From Aquimarina pacifica (GTDB taxonomy: Bacteria > Bacteroidota > Bacteroidia > Flavobacteriales > Flavobacteriaceae), in the NCBI RefSeq assembly GCF_000520955.1, contig NZ_JACC01000021.1:62001-126000 (forward strand): a stretch of DNA of 64,000 bases. The letters run 5' to 3'. The notes under the pieces are model-generated. The model was not told the origin of the DNA and did no database searches. It worked only from the letters and a program-made list of their open reading frames with translations. Numbering within the stretch: position 1 is the stretch's first letter; each line of letters opens with the position of its first letter. The position numbers and the translations under genes are program-made. Shown piece after piece: positions 53,242 through 63,872 of this stretch.

Positions 53242-55872
53242 CTATTTTAAGCTAGCCAAACTAGATTTTATAGTAGCAATTTTAGCTTCTGCATCTGCCT
53301 CTTTTTTTCTTTCAATTGCAATTACCTTCTCAGGGGCATTCGACACAAAACGCTCATTCTGTAATTTTTTCTGTACCGATTTCAAGAAGCCTTCTGTATA
53401 AGAAAGTTCCTCTGTAAGTTTTTTGATCTCATCCTCTACATTAATTGCTCCAGAAATTGGCACAAAGTATTCGTTAGACTTTACCCTAAAAGAGAGCGCG
53501 CCATCCACTTTTTCTGTAACATATGTTAAAGAAGAAACATTACCTAATTTAGCTATAACAGGGTCAAATGTTTCTTTGGTATTTTCATTATTCAGAATTG
53601 ACAATTCAATACTATCTTTAAAGGCAATATTTTTCTCCTTCCTTATCGTTCTTATACCCGAAACAACATCTGAAGCCACTTCAAATTCGGCAATCATATG
53701 TGTAACAACCGATGTGATTTTTGGCCAACTAGCAACAATCAATGCCTCATCTTTTGTTCTATTTGTAATCTGTTGCCAAATTTCCTCAGAAATAAAAGGA
53801 ACAAAAGGATGTAGTATCTTTAAGTTCTCTTCTAAAATGGTTATAACCTGTGCATAGGTTTTAGCATCAATGGGAGCTTGATAAGCTGGTTTGATCATTT
53901 CTAACAACCATCCGCAAAAATCATCCCAGATCAACTTATATGTTATCATTAAAGCATCACTGATGCGGTATTTGCTATAGTTTGTTTCTAACTCAACCAA
54001 GACTTCCTGAAATCTTGAAACATACCACTCTAATGCTATTGCAGAAGCCTTCGGTTGTTCGATAGATGAATCTACATCCCATCCTTTAATTAACCTAAAG
54101 GCATTCCAAATTTTGTTAACAAACTTACTTCCTTGATCGCATAGGTTTTCATCAAACATCAAATCATTACCCGCAGGAGAACTTAATAACATTCCCACTC
54201 TAATACCATCAGCTCCGTATCGATCTATTAAATCCAAAGGATCCGGAGAATTCCCTAAGGATTTAGACATTTTTCGCCGTTGTTTATCCCTTACTATTCC
54301 GGTAAGATACACATTGGTAAATGGTTTGTCTTTTTTATATTCATACCCAGCTATAATCATACGTGCTACCCAAAAAAACAATATTTCTGGAGCAGTCACA
54401 AGATCATTAGTGGGATAATAATAGTTAATTTCTTTATTCTCTGGCTCAAGAATCCCATTGAATACACTCATTGGCCATAACCAAGATGAAAACCAAGTAT
54501 CTAATGCATCGGGATCTTGTGTTAGGTCAGCATCGGTCAATGTATCACTTCCTGTTTTTTCTTTTGCTAAGACAAGTGCCTCTTCCTTGCTTTCTGCCAC
54601 TACAAAATCTTCCTTACCCGGACCATAGAAATAGGCAGGTATTTGATGCCCCCACCAAAGTTGACGAGAAATATTCCAATCACGAACATTTTCCATCCAA
54701 TATCTATACGTACTGAGGAATTTCTCGGGAACCAAATTAACTTCTTTATCCAAAACCGCATCTAATGCGGGTTGAGCAAGATCCTTCATTTTCAAAAACC
54801 ACTGATCACTTAATCTAGGCTCAATTACCGCCTTGGTACGTTCGCTTGTTCCTACCTTATTGAGATGTGTTTCTATTTTTTCTAATGCACCAATACTCTC
54901 TAGCTCCTTTACAATCTCTTTACGTACAACAAAACGGTCCTTACCCTGATAATGTGCTCCATAAGAATTCAGCGTAGCATCATCATTAAAAATATCAATA
55001 ACGTCTAAATTATGTTTATCACCTAAAATTTTGTCATTAGGATCGTGCGCAGGCGTTACTTTTAAACATCCAGTACCAAACTCTACATCGACATATTCAT
55101 CGGCAATAATAGGAATGACACGATTCGCAATAGGCACTATTACCTTTTTACCTTGTAGGTGTGTAAAGCGTTCATCTGTAGGATTAATACAGATAGCTGT
55201 ATCTCCCATAATAGTTTCTGGCCTTGTCGTTGCAACAGTTAAAACATCATCACTCCCTTCTATTTGATAATTTAAATAGTATAAATTACCTTGCTTTTCT
55301 TCGTATATTACTTCTTCATCTGACAAGGTAGTTTTGGCTTCTGGATCCCAGTTTACCATCCTGTACCCTCTATAAATAAGACCTTTATTATACAAATCAA
55401 CAAATACTTTAATTACAGAGGCTGATAAATTATCATCCATTGTAAAAGCGGTACGCTCCCAATCACAAGAAGCTCCGAGCTTCTTTAATTGTTCCAAAAT
55501 AATCCCTCCATGCTTATGTGTCCACTCCCAAGCATGCTCTAGAAATTCATCTCTAGTAAGGTCATTTTTATCAATCCCATCTTCTTTAAGCTTGGCCACA
55601 ACTTTGGCTTCTGTTGCAATAGATGCGTGATCCGTACCAGGAACCCAGCAGGCGTTGTACCCCTTGAGACGAGCTCTACGAATCAATACATCCTGAATAG
55701 TATTATTGAGCATATGCCCCATATGTAAAACACCGGTAACATTAGGAGGCGGAATAACAATGGTATAAGCCTCTCTTTCATCAACTTCAGAATGAAAATA
55801 ATTATTTTCCATCCAATAGGAATACCATTTTTCTTCTACTGATTTCGCATCATATTTTCCTGCTACAGTCAT
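53242..55872 (-). CDS. valS: Valyl-tRNA synthetase
   Basis: About 876 aa from the ATG at 55872. The frame extends to a TTG at 55905, but a likely -7 box (CAAAAGTA, the complement of TACTTTTG) occupies 55903-55910, so the ATG is chosen. The class I signatures are [15 protein letters not shown] (HIGH) and [10 protein letters not shown] (KMSKS). The editing domain ([45 protein letters not shown]) and C-terminal coiled coil ([23 protein letters not shown]) are complete. It charges tRNA-Val and edits mischarged Thr. Confidence 0.97.
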   Translation of the reverse strand: MTVAGKYDAKSVEEKWYSYWMENNYFHSEVDEREAYTIVIPPPNVTGVLHMGHMLNNTIQDVLIRRARLKGYNACWVPGTDHASIATEAKVVAKLKEDGIDKNDLTRDEFLEHAWEWTHKHGGIILEQLKKLGASCDWERTAFTMDDNLSASVIKVFVDLYNKGLIYRGYRMVNWDPEAKTTLSDEEVIYEEKQGNLYYLNYQIEGSDDVLTVATTRPETIMGDTAICINPTDERFTHLQGKKVIVPIANRVIPIIADEYVDVEFGTGCLKVTPAHDPNDKILGDKHNLDVIDIFNDDATLNSYGAHYQGKDRFVVRKEIVKELESIGALEKIETHLNKVGTSERTKAVIEPRLSDQWFLKMKDLAQPALDAVLDKEVNLVPEKFLSTYRYWMENVRDWNISRQLWWGHQIPAYFYGPGKEDFVVAESKEEALVLAKEKTGSDTLTDADLTQDPDALDTWFSSWLWPMSVFNGILEPENKEINYYYPTNDLVTAPEILFFWVARMIIAGYEYKKDKPFTNVYLTGIVRDKQRRKMSKSLGNSPDPLDLIDRYGADGIRVGMLLSSPAGNDLMFDENLCDQGSKFVNKIWNAFRLIKGWDVDSSIEQPKASAIALEWYVSRFQEVLVELETNYSKYRISDALMITYKLIWDDFCGWLLEMIKPAYQAPIDAKTYAQVITILEENLKILHPFVPFISEEIWQQITNRTKDEALIVASWPKITSVVTHMIAEFEVASDVVSGIRTIRKEKNIAFKDSIELSILNNENTKETFDPVIAKLGNVSSLTYVTEKVDGALSFRVKSNEYFVPISGAINVEDEIKKLTEELSYTEGFLKSVQKKLQNERFVSNAPEKVIAIERKKEADAEAKIATIKSSLASLK

Positions 55873-55902
55873 ACTTTGGTCTGGTTTTTGATTTTTGAAA
55901 TG

Positions 55903-55910
55903 CAAAAGTA
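55903..55910 (-). promoter_or_regulatory. Putative -7 box of valS
   Basis: The minus strand reads TACTTTTG, matching TAnnTTTG, 30 bp before the ATG at 55872. A TTG lies 14 bp upstream, shorter than the ideal 17-19 bp. Confidence 0.45.
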
Positions 55911-55946
55911 ATTATTATATACGACAACTTGAAAGTCTTTCATGAT

Positions 55947-55977
55947 TTTGCAGTTGAATAAAAAGTAACTACTTTTG
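55947..55977 (+). promoter_or_regulatory. Flavobacterial promoter of the DUF1573 gene
   Basis: TTTG (55947-55950), a 19-bp spacer and TACTTTTG (55970-55977) match the -33/-7 consensus exactly. The predicted start is about 15 bp before the ATG at 56000. Confidence 0.75.
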
Positions 55978-55999
55978 TTTGTAACAAAAACCTATGGTT

Positions 56000-56398
56000 A
56001 TGAAAAAAATAATGATAATTTTATGTCTTGGTTTATTGAGTATAACCCTAAACGCTCAAGATGCCAAGCCTGAAATAAAATTTAAAAGTGAAGTAATTGA
56101 TTATGGCGAAATTGCCAAAGGCAGTAATGGTGTTCGACAATTCGAATTTACCAATACAGGAAATGCCCCTTTGGTTATCTCTAAAGTACACTCTAGTTGC
56201 GGATGCACTATCCCCAAAAAACCAGAGGGACCTATTGCTCCGGGAGAAAAAGGGGTTATTGAAGTGAAATATGATACTAAAAGAGTTGGACCTATACGCA
56301 AAACTGTAAGTTGTTATACAAACACAGCAGAAGGTACAATTGCATTAAAAATAAAAGGAACTGTATTGGATGGAAGTGTACTAGAAAAGAAAAACTAA
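56000..56398 (+). CDS. DUF1573 family exported protein
   Basis: About 132 aa; the ATG at 56000 opens the signal peptide (MIILCLGLLSITLNAQ), with 55994 as an alternative. The mature part is a DUF1573 Ig-like (ASH) domain: FTNTGNAPLVISKVHSSCGCTIPKKP with the conserved SCGCT, and PGEKGVIEVKYDTK. These proteins are frequent in Bacteroidota periplasms. Their role is not established. A bidirectional terminator follows. Confidence 0.9.
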   Translation: MKKIMIILCLGLLSITLNAQDAKPEIKFKSEVIDYGEIAKGSNGVRQFEFTNTGNAPLVISKVHSSCGCTIPKKPEGPIAPGEKGVIEVKYDTKRVGPIRKTVSCYTNTAEGTIALKIKGTVLDGSVLEKKN

Positions 56399-56421
56399 AT
56401 CACTAAACATCATACAAGATT

Positions 56422-56454
56422 AAAAAAGGAGCATATAAAATGCTCCTTTTTTTG
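56422..56454. terminator. Bidirectional terminator after the DUF1573 gene
   Basis: AAAAAAGGAGCA (56422-56433) is perfectly complementary to TGCTCCTTTTTT (56441-56452), flanked by A- and T-runs. Confidence 0.9.
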
Positions 56455-56627
56455 TTTTATACATTTTCAACTGCTTCTAATTTACATTAGTGAGACGTGA
56501 CATTAAATATATCTAATAAAATTCAGCTATTGTTTAAAGTAAAACACTCCTCAACCATAGTACTAAAGTAGTCTCAAGGTTTCAATAGATTTTCAGAACT
56601 CTTACTATATAATTGGATCAAATGGTT

Positions 56628-57986
56628 TTATATCACTTTTTTGAGATAAAACTCATACTTCATTACAACTCCTAGACGTTCTATTTTAATTGATATTTTC
56701 TTTCCTTCTTCATAATAAAACAAATCATTAAGGTCTGATAACTTGTAATCGTAGGATTTTTTCCCGTTTACCTGCAATATAACATCTCCCTTTTTTAGAC
56801 CTGCAAGATCTGCAGGAGAATCGGGTCGAACATCAGAAATTTCATATTTAGGTAAAAGAATAAAATTAAATAACATTTCGAGGGTTGTCTTACTCATCAA
56901 TTTGTTCATCCCCATATATACCCTACTCCGTTCACTATATTTTTTTGACACAGCAACTTCTTCAAAACCTACATGCTGAATGCTAAGCCCGCTCATGTTA
57001 TAATTAAAGGGTTTATCAAAAAAGTTATTTTTCTTAAACGTTATTTTCTTACTTGGATAATCAACAATCAAATTAAATCTGCGCAACACATTACCCCCCA
57101 AAGTCCCCTCTCTATTTCTTTGAGTAACTCCCTTTATATATATTGAATCAGGAAAAGACGCAGTTACTTCCTCTAGTTTAAAATCTCCTATATGTAATTC
57201 ATCTATTTTTGTCCTTCTTCCGTAAATCTCTCCATTAAAACCTTTACCCAAAAAATCTCGAAAAAAATCATTTGTGATACTAACTCCTTTTTCTTCATTT
57301 TCGAATAGCCAGATGGAAGAACCAGAACCAGAGTCCAATAGCAAATTAACATCCACAAAGCCCTTATCCGACTTATATTTTAGAGCAACTAAAGGTCTTT
57401 TTCTTTGATTTACAAAATTAAGATTTGTCTCATAGCACTTTTTGCACTTTTTATACACATATGACTCAGGATCATTAATTCTAAGTATTTTAGAAGAATA
57501 ATTAATATTTAAAACAAAGTCTTTAAAAAAGTCATAGCCTATAATACCATGTACGGGAAACCCCATTCGAGTAGAAAAATTGATCGATTTATCTAATACC
57601 AAATATACTTTATGGTTTGGACTTGTCGCCTTCCCTATTTTTAATTCATTGTTAGTCGATCTAATTGCTTCTACAGGACCATCCTCGCCTAATCCTCTAA
57701 GGTATATTTTTGTGGCATTTTTAAGCTCTAAGGAGCTTGTATTATCTACACTAAAAATTATTGTTGAACCTACTCCAGAATCCAGAATAAAAGAAAGTTC
57801 TACTCCATTGACCATTACAGGAACAATAATCAGATTATTTGCCAATACGAATCGAATCTTATCATTCTTTTTTCCTTCAGGTAAGCTAAACTTGTTTTGA
57901 GAGAAAACAATAACATTAAAGAATAGAAATGCTATTAAAACCTTACTTTTGAGAAAATGATAAAAATCTAACAATAAAACCTCCAT
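56628..57986 (-). CDS. Retropepsin-like aspartic protease with PDZ domain
   Basis: About 452 aa from the ATG at 57986; the frame reaches back to a TTG at 58025, but the ATG places the signal helix (LKSKVLIAFLFFNVIVFS) near the N-terminus. Two DSG triads (FILDSGVGST and LLDSGSGSS) are typical of tandem retropepsin-like domains. A C-terminal PDZ domain (about 360-440) contains YEISDVRPDSPADLAGLKKGDVILQVNG. Such proteins are membrane- or periplasm-associated peptidases in Bacteroidota. The substrate is unknown. Monocistronic. Confidence 0.9.
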   Translation of the reverse strand: MEVLLLDFYHFLKSKVLIAFLFFNVIVFSQNKFSLPEGKKNDKIRFVLANNLIIVPVMVNGVELSFILDSGVGSTIIFSVDNTSSLELKNATKIYLRGLGEDGPVEAIRSTNNELKIGKATSPNHKVYLVLDKSINFSTRMGFPVHGIIGYDFFKDFVLNINYSSKILRINDPESYVYKKCKKCYETNLNFVNQRKRPLVALKYKSDKGFVDVNLLLDSGSGSSIWLFENEEKGVSITNDFFRDFLGKGFNGEIYGRRTKIDELHIGDFKLEEVTASFPDSIYIKGVTQRNREGTLGGNVLRRFNLIVDYPSKKITFKKNNFFDKPFNYNMSGLSIQHVGFEEVAVSKKYSERSRVYMGMNKLMSKTTLEMLFNFILLPKYEISDVRPDSPADLAGLKKGDVILQVNGKKSYDYKLSDLNDLFYYEEGKKISIKIERLGVVMKYEFYLKKVI

Positions 57987-58090
57987 TGCACTAAATATAG
58001 AAAAATACTCAAAAAAAACGATCAAGTATACACCTATTTCTTAAATATTTTAAGAAATTTGCCGGTATTTTTATTTTTAAAACAAATCAA

Positions 58091-59284
58091 ATGCCAATAG
58101 TATCACATAAAGGTAAGGCTATGCCTGAATCGCCAATTCGAAAATTGGTTCCTTTTGCTGAAAAAGCAGCAAAAGAAGGCAAGCATATTTATCACCTCAA
58201 CATAGGTCAACCGGATATAAAAACTCCGATTGAAGCCATGGATGCTGTGCGAAATCATAATCTAGATGTATTGGCATATAGCCACTCTGCCGGTTTTGAG
58301 AGTTTTAGAAAAAAATTGGCTGGATACTACGCTAAACATGATATCACCATTTCATCAGATGACATTTTGGTAACGACAGGAGGCAGTGAAGCTTTGATTT
58401 TTACAATGGGAAGTATCACTGACCCCGGAGATGAAATAATTGTCCCTGAGCCTTTTTATGCAAATTACTATAGTTTTTCTACGCAGTCAAACGTAACCGT
58501 TATACCGGTGATTTCGGATATAGAATCAGGGTTCGCTTTACCCTCTATTGCCGAATTTGAAAAGCTTATTACAAAAAAAACCAAAGCAATTCTTATATGC
58601 AACCCGGGTAATCCAACAGGTTATTTATATAGTAAAGAAGAAATAAAACAGTTATCACAGCTTGCTATCAAATATGACTTATTCCTTATTTCGGATGAAG
58701 TGTATCGAGAATTCGTATATGATGGATCTGAGCATTATTCTATATTACAAGAAAGAGGAATGGATGAACATGCTATCATTGTGGATTCAGTTTCTAAACG
58801 ATATAGTATGTGTGGAGCAAGAATCGGGTGTATGGTAAGTAAAAATAAGAGTGTCATAGAAACGGCTATGAAGTTTGCTCAAGCACGACTAAGCCCTCCT
58901 ACTCTAGCGCAAATCGCAAGTGAAGCTGCTCTCGAAGCACCAGAATCTTATTATACAGATACCGTTGCAAAATATAAATCAAGAAGAGACACACTGGTTT
59001 CTGGACTACGAGAAATCCCTGGTGTAAAAGTTGGAGTTCCCAAAGGTGCTTTTTATTGCATTGCAGAATTACCTGTTAAAGATGCTGATCATTTTGCACA
59101 ATGGCTGCTTGACAAATTTCATGTGAATCAAGAAACCATCATGTTAGCTCCTGCTTCAGGTTTTTACTCTAGTCCTAACGAAGGGAAAAATCAAGTACGT
59201 ATTGCATATGTCTTGAATAGACGGGATCTAAAAAAGTCAATAGAAATACTAAAATTGGCTTTAGAAAAATATAATAATCAATGA
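58091..59284 (+). CDS. PLP-dependent aminotransferase (aspartate aminotransferase family)
   Basis: 397 aa fold-type I enzyme. Motifs are the substrate-side LNIGQPDIKTP (about 37-47), TTGGSEAL, NPGNPTGY and the PLP Lys in SVSKRYSMCGARIG. The most likely reaction is amino-group transfer between aspartate, or another amino acid, and 2-oxoglutarate; the precise substrate is not readable. Its stop shares 4 bp with the murB start (ATGA), so the two are coupled. Confidence 0.92.
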   Translation: MPIVSHKGKAMPESPIRKLVPFAEKAAKEGKHIYHLNIGQPDIKTPIEAMDAVRNHNLDVLAYSHSAGFESFRKKLAGYYAKHDITISSDDILVTTGGSEALIFTMGSITDPGDEIIVPEPFYANYYSFSTQSNVTVIPVISDIESGFALPSIAEFEKLITKKTKAILICNPGNPTGYLYSKEEIKQLSQLAIKYDLFLISDEVYREFVYDGSEHYSILQERGMDEHAIIVDSVSKRYSMCGARIGCMVSKNKSVIETAMKFAQARLSPPTLAQIASEAALEAPESYYTDTVAKYKSRRDTLVSGLREIPGVKVGVPKGAFYCIAELPVKDADHFAQWLLDKFHVNQETIMLAPASGFYSSPNEGKNQVRIAYVLNRRDLKKSIEILKLALEKYNNQ

Positions 59285-60294
59285 AGATTGAATATCATAA
59301 ATCCTTAAAAGAATACAATACCTTCGGGATTGATGTGACTGCCCATGAATTTGTGACAATTACATCAAAATCAGAACTTAAAAAGATACTTTCTCAAAAT
59401 AAAGAGAAAGAGCTTTTTATTCTGAGCGGAGGAAGTAACATGTTACTAACCCGAGAACTCAATGAATTAGTCTTACATATAGCCATAAAAGGAATTAAGG
59501 TAACAGAAGAATCAGATACACATGCTTTAGTATCCGTTAATGCCGGTGAGAACTGGCACAATTTTGTTGAGTACTGTATTGATCAAGATTATGGAGGAAT
59601 AGAAAATCTATCCCTAATCCCAGGGTACGTTGGGAGCGCCCCTATTCAAAATATTGGAGCCTATGGTGTTGAGCTTAAAGATACCTTTGTACAGTGTGAA
59701 GCAATTCACATCGCCACAGGAAAAGAACATGTTTTTTCGAAAGAAGACTGCAAATTCGGATATCGAAATTCAATTTTTAAAAATGAGGTAAAAGGTGAAT
59801 ATATCATTACTAATGTAACTTTTAGATTAACCAAAACAAATCACTCACTCAATACCAAATATGGTGCTATCGAAAATGCACTAATCGATAAAAAAATTAA
59901 AAATCCAAGTATCAAAGATATCTCCGAAGCAGTGATTCTAATTCGACAAAGCAAACTTCCTGACCCCAAAAAAATAGGAAACAGCGGTAGCTTTTTTAAA
60001 AACCCGGTGATATCAAAGAGTCATTTTTCATTACTTCAGAAAAAACATCCCGAAATGCCATCCTACATCATTGATGAAAACCAAGTTAAAGTGCCTGCAG
60101 GCTGGTTGATTGAAGCATCAGGTTTTAAGGGAAAACGTTGGGGCGAGGTAGGTGTTCATAAAAAGCAAGCTTTGGTACTAGTTAATTATGGTGATGCCAA
60201 AGGGACAGATATTCTTGAATTATCAAAAAAAATCAAGGCAGAAATAAAACAAAAATTCGACATCAATCTTGAAACCGAAGTAAACATTATTTAA
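59281..60294 (+). CDS. murB: UDP-N-acetylenolpyruvoylglucosamine reductase
   Basis: 337 aa, long-type MurB. FAD-binding PCMH fold with LSGGSNMLL (about 48-56) and the NLSLIPGYVGSAPIQNIGAYGVE segment (about 114-136). The proton-donor Ser is in GNSGSFFKNP (about 234-243). It reduces UDP-GlcNAc-enolpyruvate to UDP-MurNAc in peptidoglycan synthesis, using NADPH. It starts 4 bp inside the aminotransferase gene. Confidence 0.96.
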   Translation: MKIEYHKSLKEYNTFGIDVTAHEFVTITSKSELKKILSQNKEKELFILSGGSNMLLTRELNELVLHIAIKGIKVTEESDTHALVSVNAGENWHNFVEYCIDQDYGGIENLSLIPGYVGSAPIQNIGAYGVELKDTFVQCEAIHIATGKEHVFSKEDCKFGYRNSIFKNEVKGEYIITNVTFRLTKTNHSLNTKYGAIENALIDKKIKNPSIKDISEAVILIRQSKLPDPKKIGNSGSFFKNPVISKSHFSLLQKKHPEMPSYIIDENQVKVPAGWLIEASGFKGKRWGEVGVHKKQALVLVNYGDAKGTDILELSKKIKAEIKQKFDINLETEVNII

Positions 60295-60343
60295 TTGAAG
60301 CCATGAGAACTTCTTAACTCATTACTCCTTAATTCATTCTTTG

Positions 60344-60351
60344 TATCTTTG
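60344..60351 (+). promoter_or_regulatory. Putative -7 box of the small membrane protein/sigma operon
   Basis: TATCTTTG matches TAnnTTTG, 25 bp before the ATG at 60377. It excludes the longer frame starting at 60341. No clear -33 TTG. Confidence 0.55.
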
Positions 60352-60376
60352 TAAGAAATTTTCATTTTATTCGACT

Positions 60377-60583
60377 ATGAAACTAGTATTATTAACAATA
60401 GGATTATTACTTTTAGCTTTTGCAGGAATAGCCATTAAACTATGGGCAAAAAAAGACGGAAAGTTTGCTGGCACTTGTGCAAGTCAAAGTCCTTTTTTAA
60501 ATAAAGAGGGAGATTCATGCTCTCTTTGTGGAAAAACTCCAGATCAATTTTCTAATTGCAATGAAGAGGAACATTCTAAATAA
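60377..60583 (+). CDS. Small membrane protein with Cys-rich tail
   Basis: About 68 aa. The start at 60377 is chosen because a -7 box overlaps the more upstream start. One N-terminal helix (LVLLTIGLLLLAFAGIAIKLWA) is followed by a Cys-containing tail (GTCASQSP, CSLCGKTPDQFSNC) that could bind a metal or form disulfides. Similar small proteins occur in flavobacteria next to sigma-factor genes; the function is unknown to me. The sigma factor gene starts 36 bp downstream. Confidence 0.7.
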   Translation: MKLVLLTIGLLLLAFAGIAIKLWAKKDGKFAGTCASQSPFLNKEGDSCSLCGKTPDQFSNCNEEEHSK

Positions 60584-60619
60584 AAAAGTAGAAGCAATCT
60601 ACTTTAAAAAATATATATA

Positions 60620-61177
60620 ATGGTACTAGAAGACCATATTAAAAAAGCAAAAGAAGGAAAACAAATTTCGTTTAATTATCTCTTAGATACTTTTTGGAAT
60701 GATGTTTATAATTTTCAGTTAAAAAGAACTCAAGATGAGTACGAAGCTGAAGATATTACTATTCAGAGTTTCTCTAAAGCATTCGATAAAATCAATACAT
60801 TTAAAGAAGAATACAATTTTAAAACTTGGTTAATCCAAATTTCAAAAAATATTCATATTGACTTATTGCGAAAAAAAAAGACATCGATACAATCCAAAAC
60901 TACTACCGAAGTTGACGATGCTGTTTATAAAATTATAGATGACGCCCCGTCTCCAGAAGATAAGCTAATAACTGAACAAAATCTAGCGCAATTACTTCGT
61001 TTTATCAAACAATTAAAACCTCATTATCAACAAGTAATTAATCTTAGATATTTTCAGGAATTAAGTTACAAGGAAATTGCCGAACATCTTAATGAACCTA
61101 TGAATAATGTTAAAGTAAAACTATTAAGGGCAAAAAAATTATTATCAGAAATAATTACAGAATCCCAACATAAATAG
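60620..61177 (+). CDS. RNA polymerase sigma factor, ECF type
   Basis: 185 aa. Region 2 (about 22-90) contains YEAEDITIQSFSKAFDKI and FKTWLIQISKNIHIDLLRKKK. Region 4 (about 125-180) contains the helix-turn-helix YFQELSYKEIAEHLNEPMNNVKVKLLRAKKLL. There is no recognisable anti-sigma gene next to it; the preceding small membrane protein is the only candidate regulator in the operon. Confidence 0.93.
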   Translation: MVLEDHIKKAKEGKQISFNYLLDTFWNDVYNFQLKRTQDEYEAEDITIQSFSKAFDKINTFKEEYNFKTWLIQISKNIHIDLLRKKKTSIQSKTTTEVDDAVYKIIDDAPSPEDKLITEQNLAQLLRFIKQLKPHYQQVINLRYFQELSYKEIAEHLNEPMNNVKVKLLRAKKLLSEIITESQHK

Positions 61178-61191
61178 GGCAAAAGACCAAA

Positions 61192-61422
61192 CTATCTTAA
61201 ATTAAATGATGTAAATTCCTTTATAACCATATACAAAGGTTCTATCCATTTATCATTAATTTTCTTATCGTACTTCACAAATTTTTGTACCAATCCCTTA
61301 GGGGCAGAGATTTCTTTTTCGATAGCGGTTATGTTAATATATTTTTGATTATTAAGCAACCACTTCTCTACACGCTTCCGGTTGTTTTTTGTTTTTTTTA
61401 AGCTGACTAAATCTTCAAGCAT
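61192..61422 (-). CDS. Small hypothetical protein, convergent with the sigma factor
   Basis: 76 aa, highly basic (MLEDLVSLKKTKNNRKRVEKW, GLVQKFVKYDKKINDK, then a hydrophobic end). It has an ATG start and ends 14 bp from the sigma factor stop. Patterns around residues 18-50 suggest a helix-turn-helix-like fold, but I cannot name a family. It may be a real small gene; without homologues I cannot be sure. Confidence 0.5.
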   Translation of the reverse strand: MLEDLVSLKKTKNNRKRVEKWLLNNQKYINITAIEKEISAPKGLVQKFVKYDKKINDKWIEPLYMVIKEFTSFNLR

Positions 61423-61941
61423 GACATATTTTCTTTATAGAGAGGATAACTACCAAATTTCAAAAAAATTTTATGTTAACTTAATTTTAACTTAATTCAA
61501 ATTTAAATTCTATATACAACAAGTATTCTCGATAGCATGTTATTTTAGAACCACACAGATAGCCAAAATAGACCAAAAACCACCAAGCCAAATATAAATC
61601 ACTGATTTTAATGAAATTAATTACATACAAGGTTTTATCTATTTCTAATCTCTAAGTAAATCCATTCTCCATACATAATAAAAAAACAAAAAACGTAGAT
61701 TCAAAACTTAGAAGAAATTACTTTTTGAAATGAATTTATACGAAAAAATACAGGCGTAGTATGTTTGCATTTTAAGATTTCTTTATGATTTTAAATATAA
61801 CCTTACTAATGGCAAATAATTTAACAATACAACAATAATGTTTCTGTAAAATGACACTTTATTCTTTTATAAAGCATAAAGACATTTTAACTATATCATT
61901 ATCTAAGCTTTCTTCGTATTTTTGCTAAAAATATTGCATCT
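61423..61941. other. 519-bp AT-rich intergenic region
   Basis: No gene or strong hairpin. It holds the lipA promoter box (61917-61924) and otherwise only AT-rich sequence with short direct repeats of TTAACTTAAT near 61473-61495. Confidence 0.45.
61917..61924 (+). promoter_or_regulatory. Putative -7 box of lipA-gap
   Basis: TATTTTTG matches TAnnTTTG and ends 17 bp before the lipA ATG. No -33 TTG at 17-19 bp. Confidence 0.5.
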
Positions 61942-62814
61942 ATGAATACGGATAGTATTGGTTCCGCACCTCCTAAAGGAAAACCCAAGTGGCTACGAGT
62001 AAAACTTCCTACCGGAAAAAAGTATACAGAACTAAGAGGATTGGTTGATAAATATAATCTTCATACCATTTGCACCTCTGGTAGCTGCCCGAATATGGGC
62101 GAATGTTGGAGCGAGGGTACCGCTACTTTTATGATATTAGGAAACATCTGCACACGTTCATGCGGTTTCTGTGGTGTAAAAACAGGAAGACCAGAGACAG
62201 TTGACTGGGAAGAACCTGAAAAAGTTGCCCGATCCATAAAAATCATGAATATAAAGCATGCGGTAATCACATCTGTAGATCGTGATGACCTACTTGATGG
62301 TGGATCGATCATTTGGGCAGAGACCATACAAGCGATCCGAAGAATGAACCCAGATACTACTCTAGAGACATTAATTCCTGATTTTCAAGGAAAAACTAAA
62401 AACATAGACAGAATTATTGCTGTAAAACCAGAAGTAGTATCTCATAATATGGAAACCGTAAAAAGGTTAACTAGAGAAGTTCGTATTCAGGCTAAATATG
62501 AACAAAGTTTACAAGTATTACAATACCTTAAAAAAAATGGGATACGACGTACTAAAAGTGGTATTATGTTAGGTCTTGGTGAAAAAGAAGAAGAAGTAAT
62601 ACAAACATTAAAAGATCTTAGATCAGTAAATTTGGATGTAGTAACTATTGGACAGTATTTACAACCAAGTAAAAAGCATCTTCCGGTAAAGGAATTTATT
62701 ACACCAGATCAATTCAAAAAATACGAAGAGATTGGCTTAGAAATGGGATTTAGACATGTTGAAAGTAGTGCTTTGGTTAGATCTTCATACAAAGCTCAAA
62801 AACATTTGACATAA
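61942..62814 (+). CDS. lipA: Lipoyl synthase
   Basis: 290 aa. Both [4Fe-4S] sites are present: auxiliary Cys44, Cys49, Cys55 ([12 protein letters not shown]) and radical SAM Cys70, Cys74, Cys77 (CTRSCGFC). The conserved C-terminal RSSY Ser is in VRSSYKA. It inserts two sulfurs into octanoyl groups on lipoyl domains of pyruvate and 2-oxoglutarate dehydrogenases. It is followed 22 bp later by a GAPDH gene. Confidence 0.97.
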   Translation: MNTDSIGSAPPKGKPKWLRVKLPTGKKYTELRGLVDKYNLHTICTSGSCPNMGECWSEGTATFMILGNICTRSCGFCGVKTGRPETVDWEEPEKVARSIKIMNIKHAVITSVDRDDLLDGGSIIWAETIQAIRRMNPDTTLETLIPDFQGKTKNIDRIIAVKPEVVSHNMETVKRLTREVRIQAKYEQSLQVLQYLKKNGIRRTKSGIMLGLGEKEEEVIQTLKDLRSVNLDVVTIGQYLQPSKKHLPVKEFITPDQFKKYEEIGLEMGFRHVESSALVRSSYKAQKHLT

Positions 62815-62836
62815 TCCATAATTAGGAAAGGATTTA

Positions 62837-63841
62837 ATGAATACATCTATACGAATTGCTATTAATGGTTTCGGAAGAATTGGACGCAGCCTATTTAGAC
62901 TTTTAATCGATAATCCGATTATAGAGGTTGTAGCCATAAATGATCTGGCCGATGCAAAGACACTAAGTCACCTACTTAAATATGATAGTATTCATGGTGT
63001 GCTTGCTACGGAAATATCCTATGAAGAAGGGTTCATTATAATAAATGATAAGTCTATCCCTCTGCTCAATGAGAAAAACCCCATAAATTGTGATTGGAAA
63101 AAATATGATGTTGATGTTGTTATTGAATCTACAGGAAAAATCAAAACAAGAAAAGAGTTAGAAAAACATATTACAGCTGGGGCCAAAAAAGTCATTCTTT
63201 CTTCGCCTCCCATAGAAGATCATATAAAAACTGTGGTTTTAGGGGTTAATGATCATATTATTGATCATAAAGAAGCTATACTATCAAATGCTTCTTGCAC
63301 GACTAACAATGCAGCGCCGATGATCAAAATAATTAATGATTTATGTGGTATTGATCAAGCATATATCACAACCATACATAGTTATACCACCGACCAAAGT
63401 CTTCATGATCAACCACACAGAGACCTAAGAAGAGCTCGAGCGGCAAGCCAATCGATTGTCCCAACCACAACAGGAGCAGCCAAGGCCTTAACAAAAATTT
63501 TTCCCGATCTAAGTAATGTAATAGGTGGTTGCGGGATTAGAGTACCTGTTCCTAATGGATCATTAACAGATATTACATTTAATGTAAAAAAAGAGACCTC
63601 GATAGAAGAAATAAATGAAGAATTTAGAAAAGCTTCAGAAACCTATCTGAAAGGGATTTTGGCATACACACAAGACCCCATTGTCTCTGTAGATATAATT
63701 GGTAATACGCACTCATGCGTATTTGACTCATTAATGACATCTGTAATCGGTAAGATGGTAAAAATTATCGGCTGGTATGACAATGAAATTGGCTATAGTA
63801 GTAGAATAATTGATTTAATTATTAACATTTCTAAGAAATAA
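62837..63841 (+). CDS. gap: Type I glyceraldehyde-3-phosphate dehydrogenase
   Basis: 334 aa. NAD-binding GFGRIG (11-16), Asp36 in INDLAD (NAD preference), catalytic Cys154 in SNASCTTNN, and NGSLTDITF plus GWYDNEIGYS near the C-terminus. The usual CTTNCL is CTTNNA here, as in several flavobacterial GAPDH; the catalytic Cys is intact. It works in glycolysis or gluconeogenesis. Cotranscription with lipA is likely from the 22-bp spacing. Confidence 0.95.
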   Translation: MNTSIRIAINGFGRIGRSLFRLLIDNPIIEVVAINDLADAKTLSHLLKYDSIHGVLATEISYEEGFIIINDKSIPLLNEKNPINCDWKKYDVDVVIESTGKIKTRKELEKHITAGAKKVILSSPPIEDHIKTVVLGVNDHIIDHKEAILSNASCTTNNAAPMIKIINDLCGIDQAYITTIHSYTTDQSLHDQPHRDLRRARAASQSIVPTTTGAAKALTKIFPDLSNVIGGCGIRVPVPNGSLTDITFNVKKETSIEEINEEFRKASETYLKGILAYTQDPIVSVDIIGNTHSCVFDSLMTSVIGKMVKIIGWYDNEIGYSSRIIDLIINISKK

Positions 63842-63872
63842 CTATCTTAGTTGAGATATTTCAAAAGGAAAA

